Below, piece by piece: positions 1 to 9,623 of a stretch of DNA of 61,608 bases. The notes below the pieces were generated by a model that saw only the letters and a program-made list of their open reading frames with translations, did no database searches and was not told where the DNA came from. Position 1 is the first letter of the stretch; the number at the start of each line of letters is the position of its first letter. The stretch comes from Clostridia bacterium (GTDB lineage Bacteria > Bacillota > Clostridia > UBA1381): assembly GCA_017621875.1 (NCBI GenBank), contig JAGASE010000004.1, positions 1 to 61,608 on the forward strand, read 5' to 3'. The translations under genes and the position numbers were made by a program.

Positions 1-51
1 GATAAACTTATCGGCACGCTTGCAGATGCCGAAAAAGGAAGCAGAATTTTT

Positions 52-99
52 TGTTTTAAAGCACGTAGGCGTACGTGGGTACGGTAGGGCTTTAAAACA
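52..99. repeat. Nested inverted repeat of unknown role
   Basis: An 11-bp perfect inverted repeat (52-62 with 89-99) encloses a second 5-bp hairpin (63-67 with 72-76). No T-run follows directly, so it is not a standard terminator. In one plus frame 1-87 reads as an open C-terminal fragment ending in TAG, but no family is recognisable. It may be an intergenic palindromic repeat or the decayed end of a gene lying to the left. Confidence 0.45.
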
Positions 100-221
100 G
101 AAAAAGCAGAGTTTTACTGCATTTTCCATAAAAAATATAATAAATTTAAAGTTACTATTCTAAATACAAACAGAAATAATAATCTTATTTTATGCGGTTA
201 TGCGACTTTTTCGACAGTCTG

Positions 222-248
222 AAACGGCACATTTCTGTGCCGTTTTTT
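222..248 (+). terminator. Rho-independent terminator (plus strand)
   Basis: A 10-bp GC-rich stem (222-231 with 236-245) with a 4-nt loop runs into six T residues. The T-run is only good on the plus strand, so it serves a gene arriving from the left. It abuts the gyrB stop codon and could also slow minus-strand transcription, although that side lacks a T-run. Confidence 0.75.
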
Positions 249-2168
249 CTATATATCTAAGTTTGAAACATATTTTGCATGCTTTTCGATAAACTCACGT
301 CTCGGCTCAACCTTGTCACCCATCAAAACCGTAAATATCTGATCAGCAGCAATGGCGTCCTCAAGCTCAACTCTAAGCATTGTTCTCGTTTCAGGATTCA
401 TTGTTGTCTCCCAAAGCTCCGGCGGGTCCATCTCACCAAGACCCTTATATCTCTGAACCTTCGCACCCGGTCCCATTTCCGCCAAAAGTGCATTACGCTC
501 ATCATCGGTATACGCGAATTTTTCAACAAGATTTGCATTCTTACCCTTAAACACCTTGTAAAGCGGCGGCTGGGCAAGATAAATATTTCCGTTTTCAATC
601 AGCGGACGCATATATCTGAAGAAGAAGGTCAGAAGCAGAGTTCTGATGTGTGAGCCGTCAACGTCGGCATCGGCCATTATTATAATTTTGCCGTATTTAA
701 GCTTTGTTATATCAAATTCCTCACCGATTCCGGCACCCAATGCCTGAATTACCGGCAGCAGCTTTTCATTGGAATAAACCTTATCAATTCTTGATTTCTC
801 AACATTGAGCATCTTACCCCAAAGCGGCAGAATCGCCTGGAAACGTCTGTTTCTGCCCTGCTTTGCCGAGCCTCCCGCAGAATCTCCCTCGACAATATAA
901 ATTTCTGCGTAATCCGCACCCTCATCGGTACATTTTGCCAGCTTTCCGAGCAGGGACGCATTACTTGCCTGGGCATTTTTACGAGTAGCCTCACGAGCCT
1001 TTCGTGCCGCCTCACGTGCTCTTGATGCAGTAAGAGTTTTCTCGATAATAGTTTTTGCAACTCTTGGATTTTCCTCCAAAAATGCCGAGAATTTATCATT
1101 TAACGCATTCTCAACCAAGGTTCTTGCCTCGGAATTTCCGAGCTTTGTCTTGGTTTGTCCCTCAAACTGAGCCTCGGTAACCTTTACGCTTATAATCGCG
1201 GTAAGTCCCTCACGAGTATCCTCACCCGAAAGGTTTGCCTCTTTCTCTTTAAGCAGATTATGCTTTCTTGCATAATCATTAATAACCCTCGTAAGACCTG
1301 ACTTAAAGCCTGTTTCGTGCATACCGCCGTCAACCGTATGAATGTTATTTGCAAAGCTTAAAATCGCCTCGTTATATGCGTCGGTATACTGCATAGCAAC
1401 CTCAACAATCATATCATCGCGGTTTGCCTCGAAATAAATAATATCGTCGTGGAGTGCGTCCTTATTCTGATTGATGTACGAAACAAATTCCTTAATTCCG
1501 CCCTCTGCATAAAGCTCTACGCTCTCAGGCTCTGCCTCACGCTTATCTGTAAAAATAATTTTTATTCCTTTGTTTAAGAATGCTTGTTCTCTTAAACGCT
1601 TTAAAAGCACCTCATAATCGAAAATAAGCGTTTCAAAAATCTCCGGGTCCGGCTTAAAGGTAATTTTTGTACCGGTTTTATCGGTGTCACCGATAACCTT
1701 CAGCTCGCATGTAGGCTTACCGCGCTCATAGCTCTGATAATGAATATGCTTACCGTCCGAAACCTCAACCTCAAGCTTTTCGGAAAGGGCGTTAACAACA
1801 GACGAGCCAACGCCATGCAAGCCGCCCGAAACCTTATATCCGCCGCCACCGAATTTTCCGCCTGCGTGCAGAATTGTAAGTACAACCTGAACGGTCGGAA
1901 TACCCTCCTGCGGATGGATTCCGACAGGGATACCACGTCCGTTATCGATAACCGTAACTGAATTATCGGGATTGATGTCAACCTTAATTTCGCTGCAGTA
2001 GCCTGCTAACGCCTCGTCGATTGAGTTGTCCACAATTTCATACACCAGATGATGAAGACCGGCTGAAGATGTCGAGCCGATATACATACCCGGTCGTTTT
2101 CTTACCGCCTCCAGACCTTCCAGAACCTGAATTTGGTTTTCGTCATACTTAGTTTCAATCTTTTCCAT
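249..2168 (-). CDS. gyrB: DNA gyrase subunit B
   Basis: ATPase subunit of DNA gyrase, which introduces negative supercoils with GyrA. At 639 residues it has the usual Gram-positive GyrB length. Visible motifs are the GHKL ATPase DNGRGIP (about 75-81) and GGLHGVGS (115-122), then the TOPRIM EGDSAGG (about 427-433) and DADVDGSH (about 500-507), and the C-terminal RYKGLGEM block. The ATG at 2168 follows an AGGAG site. It is the last gene of the minus-strand yaaA-recF-remB-gyrB block. gyrA, normally next, is not in the 248 bases left of it, although it could lie further left. Confidence 0.98.
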   Translation of the reverse strand: MEKIETKYDENQIQVLEGLEAVRKRPGMYIGSTSSAGLHHLVYEIVDNSIDEALAGYCSEIKVDINPDNSVTVIDNGRGIPVGIHPQEGIPTVQVVLTILHAGGKFGGGGYKVSGGLHGVGSSVVNALSEKLEVEVSDGKHIHYQSYERGKPTCELKVIGDTDKTGTKITFKPDPEIFETLIFDYEVLLKRLREQAFLNKGIKIIFTDKREAEPESVELYAEGGIKEFVSYINQNKDALHDDIIYFEANRDDMIVEVAMQYTDAYNEAILSFANNIHTVDGGMHETGFKSGLTRVINDYARKHNLLKEKEANLSGEDTREGLTAIISVKVTEAQFEGQTKTKLGNSEARTLVENALNDKFSAFLEENPRVAKTIIEKTLTASRAREAARKAREATRKNAQASNASLLGKLAKCTDEGADYAEIYIVEGDSAGGSAKQGRNRRFQAILPLWGKMLNVEKSRIDKVYSNEKLLPVIQALGAGIGEEFDITKLKYGKIIIMADADVDGSHIRTLLLTFFFRYMRPLIENGNIYLAQPPLYKVFKGKNANLVEKFAYTDDERNALLAEMGPGAKVQRYKGLGEMDPPELWETTMNPETRTMLRVELEDAIAADQIFTVLMGDKVEPRREFIEKHAKYVSNLDI

Positions 2169-2186
2169 TACTTCTAAACTCCTAAT

Positions 2187-2456
2187 TCAAATAATTATAT
2201 TATCGGATTTTGCTCTTCCGTAAAGTGTACGTGATGCCAAAGAGGAAATGTATACGCTTGTTTTGCCGTTTTCTTCGGTAACGATAAAGGATTTCGGCAA
2301 ATCCTCAGTAACGTCAATAACGATACCGTCCTTTTGTGCAGCTGCCAGAAAATTTCTTGTCTGGTATGATACCGTTGTATTATCCATATCAAATATACCC
2401 ACAACAGTTTTTAAATCCACAACCACATCGTTTCCCAAGTGCAGATACAACGTCAT
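2187..2456 (-). CDS. remB: RemB-like regulator (DUF370 / YaaB)
   Basis: Small protein of about 89 residues in the RemA/RemB (DUF370, YaaB) family, starting MTLYLHLGNDVVVD. In Bacillus the paralogue RemA is a DNA-binding activator of matrix genes, while RemB occupies this recF-gyrB slot and its role is less clear. The ATG at 2456 is preferred because a GGGAGG site lies just before it, overlapping the end of recF; a longer reading frame reaches 2495 but has no site. Placement between recF and gyrB is the classical arrangement and supports the call. Confidence 0.85.
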   Translation of the reverse strand: MTLYLHLGNDVVVDLKTVVGIFDMDNTTVSYQTRNFLAAAQKDGIVIDVTEDLPKSFIVTEENGKTSVYISSLASRTLYGRAKSDNIII

Positions 2457-2466
2457 TCCTCCCTTT

Positions 2467-3558
2467 CTACTGTTCCTCCCTGACTCTTCCGTCATTTACA
2501 TAAAACACCTTTGTGCTGCCTGTCCTTTCGGCAGTATCGGCGTCGGTGCAGGTGAGGATTACCTGCTTTCCCCTGATTTTTTCGGTAAGATAGCTTCTTC
2601 TGGAAATATCAAGCTCGCTCATTATGTCATCTAAAAGAAGTACGGGGTACTCGCCTCTTACGCTGTTGATATTCTCCATTTGTGCCATTTTAATGCTCAA
2701 AACCACAGTTCTCTGCTGCCCCTGCGATGCATAGGTTTTGACCTCTTTATCGTTTATAAAGAACCGCAGCTCGTCACGCTGAATACCGTAAAGGCTTGAG
2801 CCGTTCTCAATTTCACGCAGCTTTCCTGCCTCCAGCTTATTTAAAAATACTTCCTTACTTATTATATCACATTCTATGCTCGGTGTATATACCAATTTTA
2901 AATTTTCTCCGCTTATATTATAGTGAATTTGCTTTGCAAATTCGGTAAGAGCGTCGATAAAATCACGCCGAAACTCCATAATGCGGCTGCCGTCCTCGGC
3001 AATCTGCTCATTCCACACCGAAAGCATTGCATCATCGGTTTTTCCCGTTATCCGCAGCTTTTTTAAAAGGCTGTTTTTCTGTGCCAGATTTTTATGATAT
3101 GAAATCAGTCTTTTTAAGTAAATCGGATAAAGCTGGCTTATCGCCTCATCAAGAAATCTTCGTCTGAGCTGTGGTGCTCCCTTTACTATTTCCAAGTCCT
3201 CCGGCGAAAACATAACCACATTCAAATATCGCATCAGCATGGACAGCTTTGTAATCGGCACATTGTTTATTTTAACCGATTTTCTGCCGCCCGGCAAAAG
3301 CTGCATAACCGCTCGGTAATCCCTGTCCTTATCGGCAAATTCTATGCTGAGCCTTGCAAAATCCGCTCCAAAGCGAATAAGCTCGCTATCCGACTTTGTG
3401 CGATGGCTTTTTCCGTGCGAAAACAGATATACCGCCTCTAAAAGATTGGTTTTTCCCTGTGCGTTATTGCCGTAAATTACATTCGTATCCTCACAGAACG
3501 ACACCGTTTCTTTTTCATAATTGCGAAAATTTGAAACAGATAAGCTTTTTACCCTCAT
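2467..3558 (-). CDS. recF: DNA replication/repair protein RecF
   Basis: SMC-like ATPase that helps load RecA on gapped DNA at stalled forks. At 363 residues it is of normal length. The Walker A motif GNNAQGKT is at about residues 30-37, the ABC-type signature SQGQQRT lies in the C-terminal third and the Walker B LLLDDIMSELD follows. The start at 3558 sits one base beyond the stop of the S4-domain gene, implying translational coupling. The D-loop neighbour reads GIQRDEL where many RecF proteins have G-HRDD, a mild divergence. Confidence 0.97.
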   Translation of the reverse strand: MRVKSLSVSNFRNYEKETVSFCEDTNVIYGNNAQGKTNLLEAVYLFSHGKSHRTKSDSELIRFGADFARLSIEFADKDRDYRAVMQLLPGGRKSVKINNVPITKLSMLMRYLNVVMFSPEDLEIVKGAPQLRRRFLDEAISQLYPIYLKRLISYHKNLAQKNSLLKKLRITGKTDDAMLSVWNEQIAEDGSRIMEFRRDFIDALTEFAKQIHYNISGENLKLVYTPSIECDIISKEVFLNKLEAGKLREIENGSSLYGIQRDELRFFINDKEVKTYASQGQQRTVVLSIKMAQMENINSVRGEYPVLLLDDIMSELDISRRSYLTEKIRGKQVILTCTDADTAERTGSTKVFYVNDGRVREEQ

Positions 3559-3559
3559 T

Positions 3560-3790
3560 TTAAACCACCGTTATTTCAAAAATCTCGTCTTCAAATTCCA
3601 CACGAACAGCGTCACCGCCGCGGATTTTTTTGCCACGCATGGTGCATACTTCGCCGTTCACTGAAACAATCTCGTCCCAAACCATTTCCTTTGCCATTAC
3701 GCCGGTATCGGCAATTCCGGCAAATTTAAGCAGCTGGTCCAGCTTTATAAATTCAGTTGTTATCGCTATTTCCTGCTTGTGTATTTCCAT
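3560..3790 (-). CDS. yaaA: S4-domain RNA-binding protein YaaA
   Basis: About 76 residues forming a single S4-like RNA-binding domain ([16 protein letters not shown] near the start, then VNGE and RGKKIRGGD). This family (YaaA/RlbA-type) sits upstream of recF in most Firmicutes and is linked to ribosome or RNA binding, though its exact role is not settled. The start at 3790 is chosen because an AAAGGA site lies eight bases before it; the frame extends to 3814 without a better site. It is tightly coupled to recF. Confidence 0.88.
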   Translation of the reverse strand: MEIHKQEIAITTEFIKLDQLLKFAGIADTGVMAKEMVWDEIVSVNGEVCTMRGKKIRGGDAVRVEFEDEIFEITVV

Positions 3791-3854
3791 AGTTATTCCT
3801 TTCTGCTCCGCCAAAGCAAAAGCGGCGGCTGCGGAAATTTATTATAGACCTCTT

Positions 3855-6089
3855 TTAATTTGTTGTTCGGGTAACATCCACTACCCCCGAAATTCCTCCG
3901 ATACGCGTCATAGCCTTTTTAAGCTCCTCCGTACCCTGAATCTCCACGCCAAAGGTCATTACAGACATTCCGTCCTTTGTGCTTCTGGCGTTAATTGAAA
4001 CGCAGTTCATGGAAAGCTCCGCCAAAACGGTTGTAACCTTCATCATCATGCCCGGTCCGTCCTCTGCCTCAACACGCAGTGTTGCGATATATGAGCTTCG
4101 GTTTTCTCCGGTCCAGTTAACCTTTATGAACCTGTTTCTGTCCTCCTCGGATAAAACATCGGGCTGAATATTCGGGCAATCGGCTCTATGCACCGAAACG
4201 CCTCTGCCCTTAGTGATAAAGCCCACGATATCGTCACCCGGAACGGGGTTGCAGCATTTTGAAAGCCTTACCAGGCAATTATCAATGCCCTTTACCTCAA
4301 TTCCGCTCAAATTGGTCTTTTTACGTACAGTGTGAGTCGGTCTTGACTCTGCAGGCTGATTTTTCTTCTGCTCACGTATATATTCCTCGCGAAGACGCAT
4401 AACAATCTTCTGCGAAGAAAGACCGCCGTAGCCGACGCTTGCATATAAATCCTCTATTCCGCCGAGAGTATATTTTCTGTATACAGGCAGCAGCCATTCC
4501 TCGCGGAAAAGCTTTGCAAACGGTATATTGAGGCGTTTTGCCTCCTTTTCAAGCATTTCCTTGCCGTGAACGATATTCTCGTCGCGGCGTTCATGCTTGA
4601 GCCATTGATTTATCTTACTCTTTGCCTGAGAGGTTTTAACAATTTTAAGCCAATCTCTGCTTGGTCCCTTCGCCTGAGGCGAGGTCATAATTTCAATTAT
4701 ATCGCCGTTCTGCAGCTTATAGGAGTTTGTAACGATTTTTCCGTTAGCCTTTGCACCCACCATCTTACTGCCGACCTGCGTATGAATTGCAAATGCGAAG
4801 TCTATTACAGTTGAGCCGTTGGGAAGCGGTATTACCTTGCCCTGCGGCGTGAACGCAAAAACTTGGTCGGAGAACATATCTATTTTCAGACTGTTCATAA
4901 ACACATCGGCGTCCATAATATCCGCCTGTGTTTCCATCAGCTTTCGTACCCATTCCAGCTCTTTATCCATAGAATCGGCACCTGCCTTGCCCTCTTTGTA
5001 CTTCCAATGGGCGGCGATACCCTCCTGTGCAACCTTGTGCATCTCATGAGTACGTATCTGGATTTCAAACGGCGTTCCGTCCGTACCCACAACGGTTGTG
5101 TGCAGCGATTGATACATATTCGGCTTAGGCATGGCAATATAGTCCTTAAACCGCATAGGAAGCGGCGTATACATTTCATGCACCATACCCAGCACCGCAT
5201 AACATTCGGCAACGGTATTTACAATAACACGCACCGCGAACAGGTCATAGATTTCGTCAATCGTTTTGTTCTGTGCATACATTTTACGGAAAATGCTGTA
5301 AAAATGCTTTGCACGCCCCGTTATCTCGCAGTCGATGCCATTTTCCGTCATACGCTTTTTCAGTGCGTCTATAATATCTGCGACAAACGCCTCACGCTCG
5401 CTTTTTTTCCTGCTGATGCTCTCGGTTATTTCCTCGTATGCCACAGGGTCTAAATATTTAAGTGACAAATCCTCAAGCTCCGATTTAATCTTTGAAATAC
5501 CGAGCCTGTGTGCAAGCGGTGCATACACGTCGAGAGTTTCCTTAGCAATATAAAGCTGCTTTTCAGTAGGCATAAAGCCGAGTGTACGCATATTATGCAG
5601 ACGGTCAATCAGCTTAATCATAACCACTCGGATATCCTTGCTCATGGCAAAGAACATCTTACGCAGATTTTCCACCTGCTCCTCCTGATGGTCACGGTAC
5701 TGGATTTTCTTAAGCTTTGTGACTCCGTCCACAATCTCTGCGACAGACCTTCCGAACAGTAAAACGATATCATCAAAGGTATACGGCGTATCCTCTATAA
5801 CATCATGCAGAAGTCCGGCACAAATTGCCACATTGTCCATCGAAAGCTCTGCGGCGATATATGCAATCTGTACCGGATGAATTATATACGGCTCGCCGGA
5901 TTTTCTGAACTGATTTTTGTGTGCCGCCTTTGCCATTCTGTAGGCGACATAAATCATATCGGTATTTGCCTTCGGGCTGTAGCCCTTGACCATTTTTATG
6001 ATTTTCTCTACAATAACATCTGTTTTATCTGCTATCTGCGGAAGTGTTTCAGAAGAATTAAATATACCTGTATTCAATTTTTCGTCCAT
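3855..6089 (-). CDS. rel: Bifunctional (p)ppGpp synthetase/hydrolase (Rel)
   Basis: Makes and degrades the stringent-response alarmone (p)ppGpp. The 744 residues show the full long-RSH layout: an HD hydrolase domain with H71 and HD95-96, a synthetase domain carrying RFKDYIAMPKPNMYQSLHTT, then TGS (about 395-460) and a C-terminal ACT domain. The RFKD signature is that of bifunctional enzymes; monofunctional RelA proteins carry an acidic ExDD there. It begins 15 bases downstream of recJ and reads towards yaaA, so recJ, rel and the recF block may be co-transcribed. Confidence 0.96.
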   Translation of the reverse strand: MDEKLNTGIFNSSETLPQIADKTDVIVEKIIKMVKGYSPKANTDMIYVAYRMAKAAHKNQFRKSGEPYIIHPVQIAYIAAELSMDNVAICAGLLHDVIEDTPYTFDDIVLLFGRSVAEIVDGVTKLKKIQYRDHQEEQVENLRKMFFAMSKDIRVVMIKLIDRLHNMRTLGFMPTEKQLYIAKETLDVYAPLAHRLGISKIKSELEDLSLKYLDPVAYEEITESISRKKSEREAFVADIIDALKKRMTENGIDCEITGRAKHFYSIFRKMYAQNKTIDEIYDLFAVRVIVNTVAECYAVLGMVHEMYTPLPMRFKDYIAMPKPNMYQSLHTTVVGTDGTPFEIQIRTHEMHKVAQEGIAAHWKYKEGKAGADSMDKELEWVRKLMETQADIMDADVFMNSLKIDMFSDQVFAFTPQGKVIPLPNGSTVIDFAFAIHTQVGSKMVGAKANGKIVTNSYKLQNGDIIEIMTSPQAKGPSRDWLKIVKTSQAKSKINQWLKHERRDENIVHGKEMLEKEAKRLNIPFAKLFREEWLLPVYRKYTLGGIEDLYASVGYGGLSSQKIVMRLREEYIREQKKNQPAESRPTHTVRKKTNLSGIEVKGIDNCLVRLSKCCNPVPGDDIVGFITKGRGVSVHRADCPNIQPDVLSEEDRNRFIKVNWTGENRSSYIATLRVEAEDGPGMMMKVTTVLAELSMNCVSINARSTKDGMSVMTFGVEIQGTEELKKAMTRIGGISGVVDVTRTTN

Positions 6090-6103
6090 ATTATCACTCC
6101 CAA

Positions 6104-7807
6104 TTATTTTTTAATATCCTTTACAAGCAGCTGCAAATTTTCACTGCCCTGATATATATTTATATTCATATTAAATGCAATGCTTACAACGTCGCTGGGA
6201 TTAAATTCATCGCAAAACTCGCCCATATTAAAGCCGACTGCATTATAAGTTTCCTTTCCGTCGGTGAGACGAAGCCGAAGATGCTTACTGTCCGGTCCCA
6301 TTGTAGACACAGACAAAATTCTCATGCCGTGTGCAGAAAATACGGGATTTTCGTTCCCTTCCCCAAACGGCTCCAGCTTTGCAATCATTTTGGCAGCATT
6401 TATATTTATGCTGCTGCTCTCTAAATTACAATCAATTTTTAATTTTGGTACAAGTGTTGATACATCAATATTCTTTTTCACATAAGCATTTACTCTTTCG
6501 CGAAGCTCATCAATTCTGTCCACGCTTACGGTTAGTCCGGCAGCCATAGTATGCCCTCCGAAGGCGGTTAATATTTCCTCACTGTCGGAAAGTACCTCAA
6601 ACAGATTTACTTCCTCAACAGAGCGTCCTGAGCCTTTGCCCTTTCCGCCCTCCTTTGAAATCAGAACACATGGACGATACAGCTTTTCACACAGCCTTGA
6701 AGCAACAATTCCTATAACTCCGTGATGCCAGCCCTCTCCTGCAAGAACATATACAAGCTGCTCTTTTTCAAATGAAGACACAAGCTCTATGGCATCATCA
6801 TATATATTTTTTTCTATTTCCTGTCTTTTGCAGTTGGTTTCGTTCAAATATTCCGCAATTTCCCTGGCTCTTTCCTCGTCCTCGCAAATCATAAGCTCTA
6901 CAGCTATTTTTGCACTTTCCAGTCTTCCCGCAACGTTTAGCCTCGGTGCTAATGAAAATGAAATCATGGTGCTGTCCAGTGTCCTTCGGGAAAGACCTAC
7001 TGCCTTTATAAGGGCATTCACGCCCTTATTTTTTGTACTTTGAATTGCTTTAATTCCTTTATCTACAATAATTCTGTTTTCGTCCAAAAGCGGTACGACG
7101 TCTGCAACAGTTCCGATTGCCACCATATCCGCATACTCTAAAAATACTTCCTTTGTGCTCATGCCCAGCTTTATTGCAAGTGCAAGCACCAGCTTAAATG
7201 CCACGCCAACGCCCGCCAGACCGTCAAACGGATAGGTACTGTCGGCACGCTTTGGATTTATCACCGCAACCGCCTTAGGAAGCTCCTCGCGGCAGGTATG
7301 ATGGTCGGTAATAACAATATCCATGCCCTGTGTTTTTGCAAACTCAACCTCGCCTACAGCAGTAATTCCGCAGTCCACCGTAATCATCAGCCCTACGCCC
7401 TGTCTTGCAAGCTTATTTACTGCCATTATATTAATTCCGTAGCCCTCAGAAAATCTGTCAGGAATGTAATAGCTGACATTTGCACCGATATTTTTCAAAA
7501 ACTTATACAGTGTTGCGGTAGCGGTTATTCCGTCTACGTCATAATCTCCGTAAATTACGGTCTTCTCTTTATTTTCTACAGCCCTCAGGATTCTTTCGGT
7601 TGCCTCCTCCATATCGCACAGCAGAAACGGATTATGTATACTCTCAAGACTTTTTTTCATATAAGAGCCTACTACCTGCTCGGAGGTTATGCCGCGGTTC
7701 ATCATAATTACGGCGATTGCAGGCGGTACCTTGTAGGTTGCCGCAAAGCGGTCTATCTCTTCTTTTTTCAGCTGTTTATTTCTATATTCCCAAATTTTTT
7801 CCTGCAT
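6104..7807 (-). CDS. recJ: Single-stranded-DNA-specific exonuclease RecJ
   Basis: DHH-family 5'-3' single-strand DNA exonuclease used in recombination and repair. Motif I DYDVDG is at about residues 88-93, the DHH at 168-170, and a DHHA1 domain follows with GWHHGVIGIVASR and FGGHTMAAG. About 567 residues, close to the E. coli length and shorter than Bacillus RecJ, which has an extra C-terminal region. The ATG at 7807 has a GGAG site six bases upstream; the frame also has a TTG at 7819 that overlaps this site and is less likely. Confidence 0.95.
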   Translation of the reverse strand: MQEKIWEYRNKQLKKEEIDRFAATYKVPPAIAVIMMNRGITSEQVVGSYMKKSLESIHNPFLLCDMEEATERILRAVENKEKTVIYGDYDVDGITATATLYKFLKNIGANVSYYIPDRFSEGYGINIMAVNKLARQGVGLMITVDCGITAVGEVEFAKTQGMDIVITDHHTCREELPKAVAVINPKRADSTYPFDGLAGVGVAFKLVLALAIKLGMSTKEVFLEYADMVAIGTVADVVPLLDENRIIVDKGIKAIQSTKNKGVNALIKAVGLSRRTLDSTMISFSLAPRLNVAGRLESAKIAVELMICEDEERAREIAEYLNETNCKRQEIEKNIYDDAIELVSSFEKEQLVYVLAGEGWHHGVIGIVASRLCEKLYRPCVLISKEGGKGKGSGRSVEEVNLFEVLSDSEEILTAFGGHTMAAGLTVSVDRIDELRERVNAYVKKNIDVSTLVPKLKIDCNLESSSININAAKMIAKLEPFGEGNENPVFSAHGMRILSVSTMGPDSKHLRLRLTDGKETYNAVGFNMGEFCDEFNPSDVVSIAFNMNINIYQGSENLQLLVKDIKK

Positions 7808-7835
7808 CTTTTTCTCCAAATATATTTAATAATTT

Positions 7836-7864
7836 ATTATACCATTTTTTTATACTTTTTTCAA
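7836..7864 (-). promoter_or_regulatory. Sigma-A promoter of recJ-rel
   Basis: On the minus strand a TTGAAA -35 (7859-7864) and a perfect TATAAT -10 (7836-7841) are separated by exactly 17 bases, directly before recJ. Confidence 0.8.
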
Positions 7865-7951
7865 GAGATTTTGATGTAAAATTAACACTTTATGAATATT
7901 TTTTCGCCGATTGTGAGAAGATAAAATCGAGCATGAAAGGAAGTGATTTTA

Positions 7952-8101
7952 ATGCCAAACAACAACTCAAACAACAATCAAAACAACAACCAGAATACTC
8001 AAAGCAATCAGAACAAGAAGAACAACCAAAACAGCAATTCTAACAATAACTCAAACAATAACTCAAACAGCAATCAGAAGAACAACCAGAATTGCAGATA
8101 A
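7952..8101 (+). CDS. Asn/Gln-rich mini-protein, possibly spore-associated
   Basis: A 49-residue frame starting MPNNNSNNNQ and made almost entirely of Asn, Gln, Ser and Lys, ending in Cys-Arg. A good AAAGGAAG ribosome site lies nine bases before the ATG and a strong terminator follows 30 bases after the stop, so this is a self-contained small transcription unit. The composition recalls gamma-type small acid-soluble spore proteins, which are Gln/Asn-rich amino-acid stores in spores of Bacillus, but the typical repeats are absent and the link is only a guess. A second frame over the same repeats is also open but lacks a site with normal spacing. Confidence 0.6.
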   Translation: MPNNNSNNNQNNNQNTQSNQNKKNNQNSNSNNNSNNNSNSNQKNNQNCR

Positions 8102-8130
8102 GAAGAACATCGCAAACTATTAAAAGCGAA

Positions 8131-8161
8131 AATATCCACCCGAATTGGGTGGATATTTTTT
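8131..8161 (+). terminator. Rho-independent terminator
   Basis: An 11-bp perfect stem (8131-8141 with 8147-8157), 5-nt loop and T-run, just after the Asn/Gln-rich mini-gene. Confidence 0.9.
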
Positions 8162-8222
8162 GTTTTTATTATGCAGGAATTGCGTTTAGCAATGACGGAA
8201 TAACAAAATTGTTTCCTGATTT

Positions 8223-8246
8223 CTACGCCCGTAGGCGGAGTTTTTT
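8223..8246 (+). terminator. Possible second plus-strand terminator
   Basis: A 7-bp GC-rich stem with one mismatch (8223-8229 with 8234-8240) followed by six T residues on the plus strand. It touches the stop codon of mgtE on the other strand. It may act as a backup for the terminator at 8131 between convergent units. Confidence 0.45.
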
Positions 8247-9579
8247 ATATATGCAAAACCATAGACGCAATATTGAAATAGATAAACAATGATAAAGCGT
8301 CCACAATAGTCGTAATAAACGGGCTTGCCATAACCGCCGGGTCAAAGCCGACCTTTTTTGCCAAAAGCGGCAGACTGCAGCCCACCAGCTTTGCAAGAAC
8401 TATTGTAAAGAGCAGCGTCATGCTTACAATAAACGCAATAATCGATGAAACATTATCAATCAGCATCATTTTTACAAAGGTTGCACCCGCAAGCACAATA
8501 CCGCAGATTAATGACACACGTATTTCCTTCCAGATAATCTTGAAAATATCCTTAAATTCTATTTCATCAAGAGAAAGTCCGCGGATAACCGTTACTGATG
8601 ACTGACTTCCCGAATTTCCGCCCGTACCCATTATCATAGGAATAAACGAAGTCAGAATGACAAATTTCCCAAGTGCATCTTCAAAATGCGAGATTATTTT
8701 TCCTGTAAAGGTCGAGGAAAGCATAAGCACCAAAAGCCACGGAATACGCTGCTTGCAGGTATCGATAATTCCTGTTTTCAAATACGGTTTTTCCGACGGC
8801 GTGATAGCTGCCATCTTTTCAATATCCTCGGTTGCCTCCTCCTGCAGGACGTCAATAGCGTCGTCTACCGTTACAATTCCGACCAGCCGCTGCTCATTAT
8901 CCACAACCGGCATAGCAAGAAGGTCGTATTTTGACAGTGCCAAAACAACGTCCTCTTTATCGTCAAGCGTATTCACAAAAATCGGATTTTTTTCCATAAT
9001 ATCCGCAATAACACAGTCCTCCTCCGCCAAAAGAAGGTCCTTTGCAGACACAATTCCAATCAAAATACGGTTTTTATCGGTTACATAACAGGTATAAATT
9101 GTCTCCTTGTCAAGACCGGTACGGCGAATCCGAGTAAATGCGTCATGCACCGTCATGCTCTCCTTAAGGTCAACAAGCTCAATCGTCATAATAGAGCCCG
9201 CACTGTCCTTGGGATAATTCAATACCTCGTTTATTGTATTCCTAAGCTCCGGGTCGGTGTGACTGATAATTCGCTTAACCACATTTGCAGGCATCTCCTC
9301 AATAATGTCAACCGCATCGTCCAGATAAAGCTCATCAAGCACTTCCTTAAGCTCGGAATCGGAAAAACCCTTTATGAGTATTTCCTGCGTATCGGCATCA
9401 AGCTCAACAAAAACCTCTGAGGCAAGCTCCTTCGGGAGCAACCGATACAAAAGCGGCATATACCTTTGAGGCAAATCATCAAACAATGCTGCTATATCAG
9501 CAGGCTCCATTTCGGAAAGGATTTCCTTCAGCTGTGTATATTTTTTTATGTCAATCATTTCAATGATTTCATCTATCAC
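8245..9579 (-). CDS. mgtE: Magnesium transporter MgtE
   Basis: Magnesium channel/transporter of the inner membrane. From the N terminus: the cytosolic MgtE_N helical superhelix, a CBS pair (roughly residues 120-250) that senses Mg2+, and a C-terminal five-helix membrane domain carrying GTGGNSGSQSSV, matching the family signature. The preferred start is a GTG at 9579, nine bases after AAAAAGGAGG, giving 444 residues; an upstream in-frame TTG at 9627 would overlap the PBP stop and has no site. It lies 44 bases downstream of the PBP gene and is probably co-transcribed. No M-box riboswitch fits in the short gap. Confidence 0.94.
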   Translation of the reverse strand: MIDEIIEMIDIKKYTQLKEILSEMEPADIAALFDDLPQRYMPLLYRLLPKELASEVFVELDADTQEILIKGFSDSELKEVLDELYLDDAVDIIEEMPANVVKRIISHTDPELRNTINEVLNYPKDSAGSIMTIELVDLKESMTVHDAFTRIRRTGLDKETIYTCYVTDKNRILIGIVSAKDLLLAEEDCVIADIMEKNPIFVNTLDDKEDVVLALSKYDLLAMPVVDNEQRLVGIVTVDDAIDVLQEEATEDIEKMAAITPSEKPYLKTGIIDTCKQRIPWLLVLMLSSTFTGKIISHFEDALGKFVILTSFIPMIMGTGGNSGSQSSVTVIRGLSLDEIEFKDIFKIIWKEIRVSLICGIVLAGATFVKMMLIDNVSSIIAFIVSMTLLFTIVLAKLVGCSLPLLAKKVGFDPAVMASPFITTIVDALSLFIYFNIASMVLHI

Positions 9580-9623
9580 CGGTATATACCTCCTTTTTGT
9601 TATAGCCTCACGCCGTAATTTTG

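Noticed and set aside
7860..7951. Sporulation sigma-G type promoter before the Asn/Gln-rich gene
   Set aside because: A GAATA element is present but the matching -10 is at the wrong distance, so it was not called.
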